From assembly GCF_040215725.1 (NCBI RefSeq), contig NZ_CP157968.1, positions 558,001-622,000 on the forward strand: a stretch of 64,000 bases of DNA. Reading direction: 5' to 3'. Numbering within the stretch: the stretch's first letter is position 1; each line of letters starts with the position of its first letter. The notes under the pieces were generated by a model. The model was given only the letters and a program-made list of their open reading frames with translations. It was not told the DNA's origin and searched no databases. Shown one piece after another: positions 25,747 through 35,055 of this stretch. Made by a program: the position numbers and the translations under genes. The DNA comes from Rhizobium sp. ZPR4. GTDB taxonomy: Bacteria; Pseudomonadota; Alphaproteobacteria; Rhizobiales; Rhizobiaceae.

Positions 25747-28107
25747 CTAATTGCCGCCGAGCTTGACTTCCCCCAGCGTGCGGAACGTCAGGTGCAGCAT
25801 TATGGACCAATCGACGCCCGTCGTGCTGGAGGTATCCTTTTTCCAGTCGTAAACTAGGCTGGCAGTCGTGCATTCATCGGAATAGGTTACGCCGAAGTCG
25901 TGTTCGCTGAGATCCTTGGCGCGTAGATCATATCCGAGCGTCGTGTTGACTGACCATTGATCCGAGAGTTTCAATTTCACCTGCGGTTGGAGCTCATCCT
26001 CATTGGTGGGTATGTCGTAATCGGGCTGAGCCTCGATATGCGTATAGGTCAACTGCGTATCGAGAATCGGCGTGACATAACCAATCGTCGTATCGCCGCG
26101 CTTTAGCGCAAAATTGTCGTGGTCGAGCCGATAGGACGTCGAAACTGAAATGCCGTGCGGCATGGTTATGCCGAACATCGTCACATAGTCCGATCGTGCC
26201 GTTTCGAGCCCCGATTCGAGGCCGGCGCCGACCAGGTCCGGCGTTGCAAATGAATTCATTCCCATGAGCTGGTAGGACTGGCCAACGACACTGTCCAGTT
26301 TGTAGCCGCTGTCGAAGCTGCCGGTGTAACGCATGCCGACATTGGCACGCGTTCCCCCTTCCACGCGGTCGAAGCCGGAGAATTTATCCCGGTCGAAGAG
26401 GTTCGTCGCATCGAATACGAAACTTTGAGCATCCTCGTTCGGCAACTGACCGGCAAGCTGCTCGTCGGGTCGGAGATAAATCTGCGCTATGGGTTCGAAG
26501 ACCTGCGTGGAGTGCTCCGTGGTCGCCAGGATCGGATATTTGGCCTCTAGCCCGGCCGTCAGCATTTTCCGCGCGGCAGCGCCATTGTCGTCGTAGTTAC
26601 CGGCATAGACATATGAGGGGCTGATGGAGTTCGGCCCATCCATCCCAAGAGCCATCGTATCTCCACGGGCGGCAAGCAGCGGCGTCAACTCCAGCCCCTG
26701 AGGCGTCACGAAGGAGCGCTGCCACTGCATTTCGGTCGTAAGCCGCGCATAATCGCCAGTAAGCCCGAGAAAGCGGTCTGAGTTGTCGGGATTGACGACG
26801 ACGTCCGCGGTGCTGCGCGAGACATTCGTGAAATTGCTGGTCAGCGACAGTTCTCCACCGAGAACAGGCTGTGGCGCGATCGCGTGATAATCGATCACCG
26901 GATAGGCGACGGCCTGCTGCTTTTGCAAGGTGCTGCCGGTTGTGGCGTCCTGCTCATTGTAGTAGGCGAACCGCATATCGAAAAAGTTCCGTTTGCCGAT
27001 GCCGGTCAAGTAGGCCTGATTGGTATGTGTGGCTTGATTGAGCCCCTCGATATTATAGGTTCGGGCAAAGTCGTTGTCGCTCTGCGCCATGACATCCCAG
27101 CCGAAGGTCCAGCGTGGGTTGATCCTGAAATCGCCTTTGGAAGCTATGAGCGTCCTGAGCTTGGCATTCACATCGGTGGTTCCGGTGTCAAACGCACCCG
27201 GGTCGGCCTGATCGATGAGGGCTGCGCGCAGATCATAGGTGCCGTTTTCAAGCCGCTGGCGAAACTCGCCCTGCAATAGCAAACCCTGATTACTATATCC
27301 TGTCGCGGTAACCGTCGCGTCCATGCTCGGCGAAATCACATAGTAATAGGGGATTGCCGCGCCAAAGCCGAGATTCTGGGAGACGCTGAAGGTTGGAAAC
27401 AGAAAGCCCGACTTTCTCTTTACGGTATTGTCGGGCACGGTCATCCAGGGAATATAGGCGATCGGCTGGCCGAAAAGTTCAAGCCTTGCATGCTCCAGTC
27501 TTATCGTATGAGTGATGCCGTTCTGGATAATCCTCTCTGCCTTCACCTGCCACAGCGGAGCGCGGCCCTGTTCCGAGCACGGAGCGCAGGCGGTGTAGAC
27601 GCCTTTGGTCAGGATAACCTTGGAGCCGCCGACGCGGTCGCCCTTGATTGCCACCATTCTCGTATTGTCGGGCATTTCAACCCGCAGAGCCTCGATAAAT
27701 CCATTGGAGAAATCATTGGTCACGTCCATTCTGTCACCGTAGGTACGGTTGCCATCAGGGGTGATCAATTCCACATTTCCTGTCGCAGTCATCCTTTTTG
27801 TGATCTGGTTGTAGTCGACCTGATTGGCTACCAATTTATAGCCGCCATAGTGGATTTGAACTGCGCCGCGTGCGGTTATTATCTGCGTATCTTTGTTGTA
27901 AATAGCCTCGTTCGCCTGTAAGAGCAGCTTCGTCCCATCCGGAATCTTAACGTTTGTCGTGGTCGGTAGTGTCGACGTCTGACCTGCCGGTTGTCGCTGA
28001 AATTGCCCTTGCGCAAGTGAATGATCACTGGCTGCACATGTGGCGATGATGGTGAACGACCAAGCCATAGCGGCTCGGTTTGAGGACAACGGAGCTATGC
28101 GTCTCAA
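25747..28107 (-). CDS. lptD: LptD-family LPS-assembly outer-membrane protein
   Basis: 786 residues. After an export signal (about 1-33, ending SLAQ) comes an OstA/LptA-like beta-jellyroll (about 50-160, with LLLQANEAIYNKDTQIITA and MTATGNVELI), then the large LptD barrel domain. The CAPC pair at about 170 and a later Cys in SDEC may form the disulfides typical of LptD. LptD inserts lipopolysaccharide into the outer leaflet. The start is uncertain: TTG 28107 has GGAG upstream, while the first ATG (28068) has no clear site. No surA/pdxA/ksgA neighbours are present, so this looks like an extra copy. It is on the same strand as bamA, 297 bases upstream. Confidence 0.88.
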   Translation of the reverse strand: MRRIAPLSSNRAAMAWSFTIIATCAASDHSLAQGQFQRQPAGQTSTLPTTTNVKIPDGTKLLLQANEAIYNKDTQIITARGAVQIHYGGYKLVANQVDYNQITKRMTATGNVELITPDGNRTYGDRMDVTNDFSNGFIEALRVEMPDNTRMVAIKGDRVGGSKVILTKGVYTACAPCSEQGRAPLWQVKAERIIQNGITHTIRLEHARLELFGQPIAYIPWMTVPDNTVKRKSGFLFPTFSVSQNLGFGAAIPYYYVISPSMDATVTATGYSNQGLLLQGEFRQRLENGTYDLRAALIDQADPGAFDTGTTDVNAKLRTLIASKGDFRINPRWTFGWDVMAQSDNDFARTYNIEGLNQATHTNQAYLTGIGKRNFFDMRFAYYNEQDATTGSTLQKQQAVAYPVIDYHAIAPQPVLGGELSLTSNFTNVSRSTADVVVNPDNSDRFLGLTGDYARLTTEMQWQRSFVTPQGLELTPLLAARGDTMALGMDGPNSISPSYVYAGNYDDNGAAARKMLTAGLEAKYPILATTEHSTQVFEPIAQIYLRPDEQLAGQLPNEDAQSFVFDATNLFDRDKFSGFDRVEGGTRANVGMRYTGSFDSGYKLDSVVGQSYQLMGMNSFATPDLVGAGLESGLETARSDYVTMFGITMPHGISVSTSYRLDHDNFALKRGDTTIGYVTPILDTQLTYTHIEAQPDYDIPTNEDELQPQVKLKLSDQWSVNTTLGYDLRAKDLSEHDFGVTYSDECTTASLVYDWKKDTSSTTGVDWSIMLHLTFRTLGEVKLGGN

Positions 28108-28721
28108 ATGCGGTACTCCGCAAATAGCGCGAGAAATGCTGGTATCTCTTTGTGTATCTCGTTCCGCCTGCGTGCGATAGCGATTCCTTTAGGAGATATG
28201 TTCTTTCTTGACTGACTACTTGTCATTCCGTGGTGAGATAATGGAGAAATACTTTTGATTTCCGCCGTGCTTCGATCAGTTGATAGCCATTGAATTACCT
28301 GAACCTTACAATCGAATTCTGCTTGACTATCCGGGCTTGTACCTGCCCGGCCTTCCTGCTGGGATACTGCAACACTATGCGTAGCTGGACGCACGATTTC
28401 GGACTCCATTGCCATTTGGCAAGGAATAGACGAAGATAGCTACGCTTTGGATTAAGTTGCGTTAATTTATGTTTCTGTATATTTCTGCTTATTTATTTTA
28501 TGTTTCTCTATGTAAATTTATGCAATTTCCGAAACAAAGTGACAGTATTGCCAACTGCGTGGACGGTACCTGCCACAAGCTCGACAAAATTAGGTGCAGG
28601 CTGCCTAATGTACAATACACCTTGTGCGGGAACAGCCGAGCTGGCTCGAAAGAACATTAAACGCATGCCTTGAGAGCATCGAAATGTTCCCGAATTGATC
28701 TGAGCTGCAGTAAAGGTGCCC
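28108..28721. promoter_or_regulatory. AT-rich divergent region between lptD and the two-component system
   Basis: 614 bases. The part from about 28440 to 28530 is markedly AT-rich for this genome. It holds a 15-base direct repeat, TTTATGTTTCTGTAT (28466-28480) and TTTATGTTTCTCTAT (28497-28511), and a tandem decamer ATTAAGTTGC/GTTAATTTAT (28451-28470) that matches the bamA-upstream tandem at 14 of 20 positions. A 103-codon minus-strand frame (28415-28104) runs into the lptD start but has weak coding character. The region must carry promoters for both directions. Confidence 0.5.
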
Positions 28722-29462
28722 ATGAATACCATTAGAACTGCAAACAAGGAGCAGAAGCAGTCGATCCTTCTGGTGGAGGACGATAGCGAGATCGCGAAGA
28801 TACTGTCGGAAGTTCTGGCCGAAAACGGCTTTAACAGTATGTGGGCCGCCTCCGCCGAGAAGATGGATGCGTATCTGGAAGACAATACGGCCGATCTTGT
28901 CATTCTCGACGTGATGTTGCCCGGCGAGAGCGGATTGAGCATCTGCCGCCGGTTGAGAGCGACGTCATTGGTCCCGATCATCATGCTGACGGCGCGTTCG
29001 GAGGATGTGGACAGGATCATAGGGCTGGAAATCGGCGCCGACGATTATGTCACCAAACCTTTCAACCATCGAGAGCTTCTTGCGAGAATCCACGCACTCC
29101 TGAGACGTTCCCATATCAGCAGACCGCCAAACGATCCTTTCCATTCCGCCTTCCGTTTCGAGGGATGGCGCGTCGAGCCGGGGCAGCGGCAGTTGTTCAG
29201 CCCGGAGGGCGCCCGCGTGACGCTGACAAGCACGGAGTTCGACCTTCTTCTGGCGTTCTGTCAGAACTCAAGGCGTATTCTGACGAGGGAGCAGCTTCTG
29301 GAGCTCACGCACAGCGGCATAGCCGGCCCGATCGGCCGCAGCGTTGATGTCCATATCAGTCGAATACGCCAGAAGATCGAACCCGACCTGCGCTCTCCGA
29401 CCTTCATCAAAACCGTTCGCTTGGGAGGCTACGTCTTTACGCCCAGCATAGAGATATTATGA
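28722..29462 (+). CDS. OmpR-family response regulator
   Basis: 246 residues from ATG 28722, with AAAGG five bases upstream; a GTG two codons earlier is the alternative. Receiver domain: acidic pair in LLVEDDSEI, phospho-acceptor Asp63 in VILDVMLPGESG, Thr in MLTARSEDVDR, and Lys in YVTKPFNHREL. The C-terminal winged helix has the OmpR pattern: LTSTEFDLLLAF, then REQLLELTHSG, then DVHISRIRQKIE and VRLGGYVF. It is translationally coupled to the sensor kinase by an ATGA overlap. Lying divergent from lptD-bamA, it is the obvious candidate regulator of those genes. Confidence 0.94.
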   Translation: MNTIRTANKEQKQSILLVEDDSEIAKILSEVLAENGFNSMWAASAEKMDAYLEDNTADLVILDVMLPGESGLSICRRLRATSLVPIIMLTARSEDVDRIIGLEIGADDYVTKPFNHRELLARIHALLRRSHISRPPNDPFHSAFRFEGWRVEPGQRQLFSPEGARVTLTSTEFDLLLAFCQNSRRILTREQLLELTHSGIAGPIGRSVDVHISRIRQKIEPDLRSPTFIKTVRLGGYVFTPSIEIL

Positions 29463-30841
29463 CGGGGTATCTTCGTTTCATCAATCACAAGTCCATTGTC
29501 ACGCAGATGATTGCGGTTGTGCTTGCAGCCGTTGTTCTGGGGACGGTATGCACCTCGGTGGCGTTTCTCTTTCTCTCTTATGGATGGCATAATGAGACCA
29601 ATCTCAAGCTTGCGGCGGCCTCGGCGGCCGCGCGCATAGCCACGATCGCCGACGACGCCCGCCAGAGCGCGTCACTCGAGGAGCTGAAAAAGACCATCAA
29701 GGCTTCGCGATGGCTTGAGATGCATATAGAAATCGTTCCGAGTGCCGTGTTTTTCTCCAGCCCCGAATTTACCTCGGCAGAAAAGCGCACCGAGCAGGAA
29801 AGCGGCTTTGCCGACGAACTGCGAAGCGAGCTTCTCTCCCATTGGAACCTGTCGTCATCGGATATCTCGATCTCCACGGGCAACTCGGTCGTCGTCAAGA
29901 TCAACAATCAATACGCTTTGATTTTCCAGACGACGCACCGCCCGCCGATGCAGCGGTTCATCTTCATACAGCTTGGCTTCGTCGTTGCGACGGTCATGAT
30001 CGTGGTGCTTTTCCTGGCCGTTTACATCATCAAGCGGCTTATGGCGCCACTCTCGTCGATAGCAGCGGCGGCTGACGCTCTTGGCCACGTGTCGACCCAG
30101 GCCCAGCCGATCAACGATGCAGGGCCGCAGGAAGTCATTCAAGTGGCGAGGGCTCTCAATCATCTTCATGGGCGTCTGCAGTCCCTGATAGAAGAACGGA
30201 CCCGCATGCTGGCTGCAATCAGCCACGATCTTCGCACTCCGCTGACGCGCCTGCGCCTGAAGCTTGAGCGCGGAGTCCAGACCGGGAAACTGGGCAGCAT
30301 GATCGATGAAATCGAAATCATAGACAACATGATCTCGGAAACGCTGCATTATCTGCGCGAGCAGAACGACCGGCGCGCCGGATATGTCATAGACATGCCG
30401 AGCCTCATTCAGACCATCTGTAACGAGTTTGCGGATTTAGGCTTCGATATACGATATCAGGGGCCTGCCAGAATGGCTTACTTCTGCGAGGAATTGGGAA
30501 TGAGACGCGCGCTCTCCAATGTGATCGATAATGCGATCAAGCATGGGACAGAGGTCGTCGTACTGCTTGAAAGCCGAGGTGCAAGCGGCTTTGAAATCCG
30601 GATATCCGACAACGGCCCCGGTATTCCGAAAGAACACCGCGCCAAGGTGTTGGAGCCTTTCTATGTTGCAGACGATGCGCGATCCCTGATCGGAAGAAGC
30701 GGATTTGGATTGGGTCTTTCCATCGTACGCGATGTCGTATCCCGTCACCGCGGAACCATTTCCTTTGCAGACAACTCGCCTTCGGGGCTCGTCGTGCGGT
30801 TGTCCTTCAATCAATCGCGATCGGCCGAATTTGCAAGCTGA
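29459..30841 (+). CDS. EnvZ-type sensor histidine kinase
   Basis: 460 residues. Helix 1 (about 16-40), a periplasmic sensor of about 125 residues, helix 2 (about 168-192), a HAMP linker, then the HisKA box SHDLRTPLTRLRL with phospho-acceptor His256. ATP-binding boxes: N (RALSNVIDNAIKHG), G1 (ISDNGPGIP) and G2 (GFGLGLSIV). All catalytic motifs are intact. The sensor domain resembles no family I can name. It should phosphorylate the overlapping OmpR-type regulator in response to an envelope or pH-type signal (inference). Confidence 0.94.
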   Translation: MTGYLRFINHKSIVTQMIAVVLAAVVLGTVCTSVAFLFLSYGWHNETNLKLAAASAAARIATIADDARQSASLEELKKTIKASRWLEMHIEIVPSAVFFSSPEFTSAEKRTEQESGFADELRSELLSHWNLSSSDISISTGNSVVVKINNQYALIFQTTHRPPMQRFIFIQLGFVVATVMIVVLFLAVYIIKRLMAPLSSIAAAADALGHVSTQAQPINDAGPQEVIQVARALNHLHGRLQSLIEERTRMLAAISHDLRTPLTRLRLKLERGVQTGKLGSMIDEIEIIDNMISETLHYLREQNDRRAGYVIDMPSLIQTICNEFADLGFDIRYQGPARMAYFCEELGMRRALSNVIDNAIKHGTEVVVLLESRGASGFEIRISDNGPGIPKEHRAKVLEPFYVADDARSLIGRSGFGLGLSIVRDVVSRHRGTISFADNSPSGLVVRLSFNQSRSAEFAS

Positions 30842-31081
30842 ACCTTTGACGGATGCGACCGGCCAGTCTGCAACATGTATCTCGTACGGCGTCATCACTC
30901 CCACACGCGCGACGTCGGGGAGGGTGGTGGATGCAATATTCTGACAGAAATGTCCGCCTTGCCGACCCAGATGCGGTTCCGTGAAATTAGGCCCACAGAT
31001 TGCGATTTAGTCTCGCGCAAGGTCTGGTTGCGATGGTCCATGTGGGGCGAATATCGGTGAACTGCGCTGTGGGGGCGATCA

Positions 31082-33286
31082 ATGATTTCGACGTATCTCG
31101 GCTACGTGTCCGCGACAAAGGACATGGCATCAACGCTTGCGCGCATCGCCAAGCAAGCGACGGTCAAGAGCGACCAGCAATATTACGATGCGCATATCGG
31201 CAAGGTTAAGAATGTCGATGAGTTTCTGAGCGACTACAAGCTGTACAGCTATGCGATGAAGGCCTATGGCCTTGAGGACATGACTTATGCCAAGGCCTTC
31301 ATGAAAAAGGTCCTGGCCAGCGATCTTAGCGATACGAGCAGCTTTGCAAACAAACTGACGGACAGCCGCTATCGGCAATTCGCCGCTGCTTTCAATTTTG
31401 GCGCTACCTCAAAAAATCAATCGGCTCAGAGCGATTCCCAGAAGAGCGATACGATCGGGCTTTATGAGCAATCCTTCGCCAATGAAACGGCCTTGGCCAA
31501 GAAGGAAAGCAAGTTCTACGATAGCTGGATCGACAAAGTGTCGAATGTCGACGATATCGTCAACAGCAGCAGGATGACGGACTATATCCTGCGGGCGCAC
31601 GGTTTAAACCCGGACAATATCTCGAAGGCGTTCCTGAAGTCGGTTCTGACCGGCGATGTCAACGATCCGAACAGCTTCGTCAACACGGCGAGCAATTTCT
31701 CGACGGCATCGGCGCAGCCGACATACAAGCTGATCGCGTCGCAGTTCAGCTTCAATGCCGACGGAACGCTTTCCGGTGCGACTGCGCAGACGACGGAGCA
31801 GAAGGAGGCCATGATCTCGCGATATGATAGCATGGTTCCGAGCCTCTTGACCTCGGCTGCGGCCACCAGCAATGACGACTACTATCGTCAGGCGATCACG
31901 AAAGTTCAATCGATCAGCGATATTACCGGCGATAACAGGCTGTTTTCCTATATAAAGACCGCATTCAATCTCAATCCCAAGCTCACTCCGGTCCAATTCA
32001 ACCTCGCCTTCACGAACTCCGATTATGCCGCCGTGACCGGAATGGCGGACATGGTTTCGCACTTCCAGTTTGCGTCCGACGGAACGCTGCCGACCGGTCA
32101 GCCGGCGCAGACACAACAGGCTATCGACGATATCTCGACCAAATATATAAACGAGGCCAAAGGTGCGAAACAGGCCCTGTTCGACGACGCCGAGAAACAC
32201 TACAAGACCGCGGTCGGCGAGATAAAGACGATCGCGGACTTCTTTGCCGCCAACGACACGAAGAACAAGAATCTTCCAACCATAGAGGACATGGCGCTTC
32301 GCGCCTTTGGGATTGACAAGAATGAGGTCTCCAGGGATCAGCTGCGCAAGATCCTGGAGAGCGATCCTTATGACAGCAAGAGCTACGTCAATTCGTTGAA
32401 AGACGACAGATTCGTCGAGCTTGCCAAAGCATTCAATTTCGACAGCGAGGGCAATCTGCGGGCGCCGGTCGTGCCCCTGTCGCAGACCTCGATCAACAGC
32501 CTGATTTCCGCCTATTCGAAGTCGAAGATCTTCGGGTTGACCGGCGAGATGCGGGACAAGGCAGTTAAGGATGCGAAGGACGCGGCGACCGAATTCAGCA
32601 AGTCGATCGCCAAGATCAAGACCGTCGACGAACTCCTGGCCGACAAGAAGCTGACGGAGTTTATCCTCGTTGCGAACAATATCGATCCCAAGACGGTCGA
32701 CAAGAATACCTTGAAGAAGGCCTTCACCGCAGACCCCGAGGATGCCAAGGGTTTTCTGAATACACAGGCTGGCCAGCAATTCAAGGCGATGGTGAACGCC
32801 TTCAATTTCGACGCCAAGGGAAATCTGACCACAGCCAAGATCGAGCCGGGACAGAACAAGGGTGCGCGTCTCGCCACCAACGATCTCTATCTTCACCAGA
32901 CGCTCGAAACGCAGCAGGGGGGCTCCAATGAGGGCGTTCGCCTCGCGCTCTACTTTCAGCGCAAGGCGCCGCAGGTCAATTCCGTCTACGATATCATGTC
33001 GGATCCGGCGCTCTACAATGTGATCAAGACGACCTATTCGCTGCCCGCATCCATGTCGAACATGGACGTGACCCGCCAGGCGGCGATGCTCGAAAAGTTG
33101 TTCCCGATTAAGGATTTGCATGATGCCGGCAAGGTGAACAACCTGCTCAAGCGCTTCTCGGCCGTCTATGATGCGGCAAATGGCGGGAGCACGACTTCCC
33201 CAGCATCCGCCATTCTCACGCGAGGCTCCAAGACGAGCATGAGCGCGGACCTCATGCTCTCGATAGCCCAACTCAGATCGCGATAA
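31082..33286 (+). CDS. Large DUF1217 repeat protein
   Basis: 734 residues starting at ATG 31082 behind a GGGGG site. About six copies of a 100-residue unit can be read, each with a helix, an A-x-G-[LI] turn, a K-x-(V/I)-L strand and an (F/A)xFNF motif: YGLEDMTYAKAFMKKVL/AAAFNFG, HGLNPDNISKAFLKSVL/SQFSFN, FNLNPKLTPVQ/SHFQF, FGIDKNEVSRDQLRKIL/AKAFNF, NNIDPKTVDKNTLKKAF/VNAFNF and YSLPASMSNMDV. This is the DUF1217 repeat known from rhizobial flagellar clusters, where the protein is shorter. No signal peptide is evident. It lies 240 bases after the sensor kinase and may be part of the same regulon. Its function is not known. Confidence 0.8.
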   Translation: MISTYLGYVSATKDMASTLARIAKQATVKSDQQYYDAHIGKVKNVDEFLSDYKLYSYAMKAYGLEDMTYAKAFMKKVLASDLSDTSSFANKLTDSRYRQFAAAFNFGATSKNQSAQSDSQKSDTIGLYEQSFANETALAKKESKFYDSWIDKVSNVDDIVNSSRMTDYILRAHGLNPDNISKAFLKSVLTGDVNDPNSFVNTASNFSTASAQPTYKLIASQFSFNADGTLSGATAQTTEQKEAMISRYDSMVPSLLTSAAATSNDDYYRQAITKVQSISDITGDNRLFSYIKTAFNLNPKLTPVQFNLAFTNSDYAAVTGMADMVSHFQFASDGTLPTGQPAQTQQAIDDISTKYINEAKGAKQALFDDAEKHYKTAVGEIKTIADFFAANDTKNKNLPTIEDMALRAFGIDKNEVSRDQLRKILESDPYDSKSYVNSLKDDRFVELAKAFNFDSEGNLRAPVVPLSQTSINSLISAYSKSKIFGLTGEMRDKAVKDAKDAATEFSKSIAKIKTVDELLADKKLTEFILVANNIDPKTVDKNTLKKAFTADPEDAKGFLNTQAGQQFKAMVNAFNFDAKGNLTTAKIEPGQNKGARLATNDLYLHQTLETQQGGSNEGVRLALYFQRKAPQVNSVYDIMSDPALYNVIKTTYSLPASMSNMDVTRQAAMLEKLFPIKDLHDAGKVNNLLKRFSAVYDAANGGSTTSPASAILTRGSKTSMSADLMLSIAQLRSR

Positions 33287-33329
33287 TGCTTTTCCGCCCG
33301 GAGTTACGCAAAAACAGAGGCTCTAGCGC

Positions 33330-33347
33330 CACTGCGTGATCGCAGTG
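33330..33347. terminator. Terminator-like hairpin between convergent genes
   Basis: CACTGCG-TGAT-CGCAGTG is a perfect seven-base stem with a four-base loop, placed between the convergent DUF1217 gene and the SDR gene. On the plus strand it is followed by a T-rich stretch (TCTTCGTCTTT), so it can end the DUF1217 transcript. The stem is short, which keeps confidence moderate. Confidence 0.5.
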
Positions 33348-33365
33348 ATGTCTTCGTCTTTGATG

Positions 33366-34142
33366 CTATTGGTGCTGCAATACGCTCAGGCCTCCGTCCA
33401 CGGTCAGGCAGGCGGCATTCATGAAGGGACATTCATCCGAGATCATGAAGACCGCGGCCATGGCGATCTCCTGGGGAGTGGCGATGCGGCCGCCCGGATG
33501 CAGCTTCATCGTCTCGGCCTTCGCCTTTTCCGGATCGGGAAAGCTGTTCCAGTAATCGATGGCCTTTTGCGTTGCGACGTAGCCGGGCGCGAGCGCGTTC
33601 ACGCGCACGTTCTTCGAGGCATATTCGATCCCCAGCGATTTGGTCATGCCAAGAAGCGCATGCTTGGCAAGCGGGTAGGGGAAGGTGTGCGGAATGATCG
33701 TGAAGGCGTGGGTCGAGGCGATGTTGAGTATGACGCCGCCGCCCCGGGCGATCATCTCGGGCAGCACGGATCGGCAGCAATTCCAGGCGCCCTTGAGGTT
33801 GATGTCGAAGCAGCGCTGCCAATCCTCGTCCGTTGCCTGCAGCGGCTCGGCAAAGACGTTGACGCCGGCATTGTTGACGAGTGCATTGATGCTGCCGATT
33901 TCGCCGGCCGCCCTGGCCACGGCGGCGCGCACGACTTCGGCATCGGTGATGTTGGCGGCTTGATAGCCAAGGTTAGCGCCATCTTCCCTGAGCTTGCCGG
34001 CGCTTTGTTCCAGCAGAGCTTCGTCGCGATCGATAAGGAAGAGGCTCGCATCTTCGGCCGCGCACGCCTCGGCGATGGCCAGCCCGATCCCTTGCGCGGC
34101 TCCGGTAATGAAGATCCGTTTTCCAGAAAGGCGGTTTGGCAT
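33366..34142 (-). CDS. SDR-family sugar-type dehydrogenase
   Basis: 258 residues. NAD(P)-binding ITGAAQGIGLAIA near the N-terminus, NNAG at about residue 90, and an active-site pattern Ser...Tyr-x-x-x-Lys: IASTHAF followed by YPLAKHALLG. The C-terminal VDGGLSVL is typical of classical SDRs. Asp (LIDRD) after the second strand favours NAD. It is 19 bases downstream of an aldose epimerase gene and divergent from an AraFGH-type importer, suggesting oxidation of the imported aldose. Sugar identity is inferred only. Confidence 0.88.
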   Translation of the reverse strand: MPNRLSGKRIFITGAAQGIGLAIAEACAAEDASLFLIDRDEALLEQSAGKLREDGANLGYQAANITDAEVVRAAVARAAGEIGSINALVNNAGVNVFAEPLQATDEDWQRCFDINLKGAWNCCRSVLPEMIARGGGVILNIASTHAFTIIPHTFPYPLAKHALLGMTKSLGIEYASKNVRVNALAPGYVATQKAIDYWNSFPDPEKAKAETMKLHPGGRIATPQEIAMAAVFMISDECPFMNAACLTVDGGLSVLQHQ

Positions 34143-34161
34143 TCAGTGTTCCTTTTGCAGG

Positions 34162-35055
34162 CTATCGCGAATATTCCTGTGGCTGCAGACGGATTGATCC
34201 TGCAAAGATCTCTCCCGGCTGCAGGATCTTCAAATCCCCAAGATCGGGGAGATTATGACCGTTGGCGATGTGGGACATCGGCTCGAAGCAGAAATAGTCA
34301 TGGCGAAAGGCCGGGTTGAAGCTCGTGTCGGGAATGAAGATGAACGCGTGCCTGACTGAGATGTCGGCAGTCAGCCGCAGGCTTGCAAGTCTCTCCGGCC
34401 AGACGATCTCCGCCTCGCCGCTCCATCCTTCGAAGCCGTTGTTGACCCAGCGGCGGGGCAGGGGTGAGGGCTCGGAGAAGTCGAGATCGGCTGGAATCTC
34501 GGTGCGTTCCCCCGGGAGCCAGCCTTCCGTCTCCGTCCAAAATTGCTGCGCCGGCGCAAAGAGCGTCGTTTCAGGGGTCATCGGGAAGTATGGATGCCAG
34601 CCAAGCCCGAAGGGCAGCGCCTTCTTGCCGGTATTCTCAACGCTCATGTGAAGCATCAGCCCTTCAGATGACAGAGCGATGATCTGTCTCGCCTCGTAGC
34701 TATAGGGCGTATCGCCTTCCCTATGACGAAGGCCGATCTGCAATTCGTTGCTGCTGCGGGAGAGGATGGACCATTCGGCCTGCCAACCGTCACCGTGAAG
34801 GTAGTGAGGATCTGAAGCCGTGTTCGGCCTGAGCTGGTAGTCGCGCCCCTCGAATACGAAGCGATTGTTTCGCACGCGGTTGCCGAAGGGGACGAGGGGA
34901 TAGCAGGCGGAGGCGGACGCATGAGCATCGTCCGGAGCGGGTCTCAATAGCGCAATCCTGCGACCGTCTACTGTCCAGGCGTAATCAAGCAATGTGCCGC
35001 CGAAGGTTGAAACGCGAACCGAAAGCGAACCGTCCTGCAAATCGATAATGGTCAT
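34162..35055 (-). CDS. Aldose 1-epimerase-family protein
   Basis: 297 residues of beta-sandwich sequence. Landmarks: YPLVPFGNRVRNNRF, the His in PHYLHGDGWQAEW, GLGWHPYFP, and ISVRHAFIFIPD with the late Glu in FCFEPMSHI. These correspond to the two His and the Glu of mutarotases. It interconverts alpha and beta anomers of a sugar, here feeding the adjacent dehydrogenase. It is the first gene of a minus-strand pair divergent from the AraFGH-type importer. Confidence 0.88.
   Translation of the reverse strand: MTIIDLQDGSLSVRVSTFGGTLLDYAWTVDGRRIALLRPAPDDAHASASACYPLVPFGNRVRNNRFVFEGRDYQLRPNTASDPHYLHGDGWQAEWSILSRSSNELQIGLRHREGDTPYSYEARQIIALSSEGLMLHMSVENTGKKALPFGLGWHPYFPMTPETTLFAPAQQFWTETEGWLPGERTEIPADLDFSEPSPLPRRWVNNGFEGWSGEAEIVWPERLASLRLTADISVRHAFIFIPDTSFNPAFRHDYFCFEPMSHIANGHNLPDLGDLKILQPGEIFAGSIRLQPQEYSR

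Noticed and set aside
28104..28415. A 103-codon minus-strand frame overlapping the lptD start codon.
   Set aside because: Overlap with lptD is suggestive of coupling, but third-position GC is low, the ribosome site is weak and no family is recognisable. Left as possible rather than reported.
31604..33271. A 555-codon minus-strand frame opposite the DUF1217 gene.
   Set aside because: It is Arg/Leu-rich with no repeats of its own, whereas the plus-strand frame shows six related units. Shadow of codon bias.
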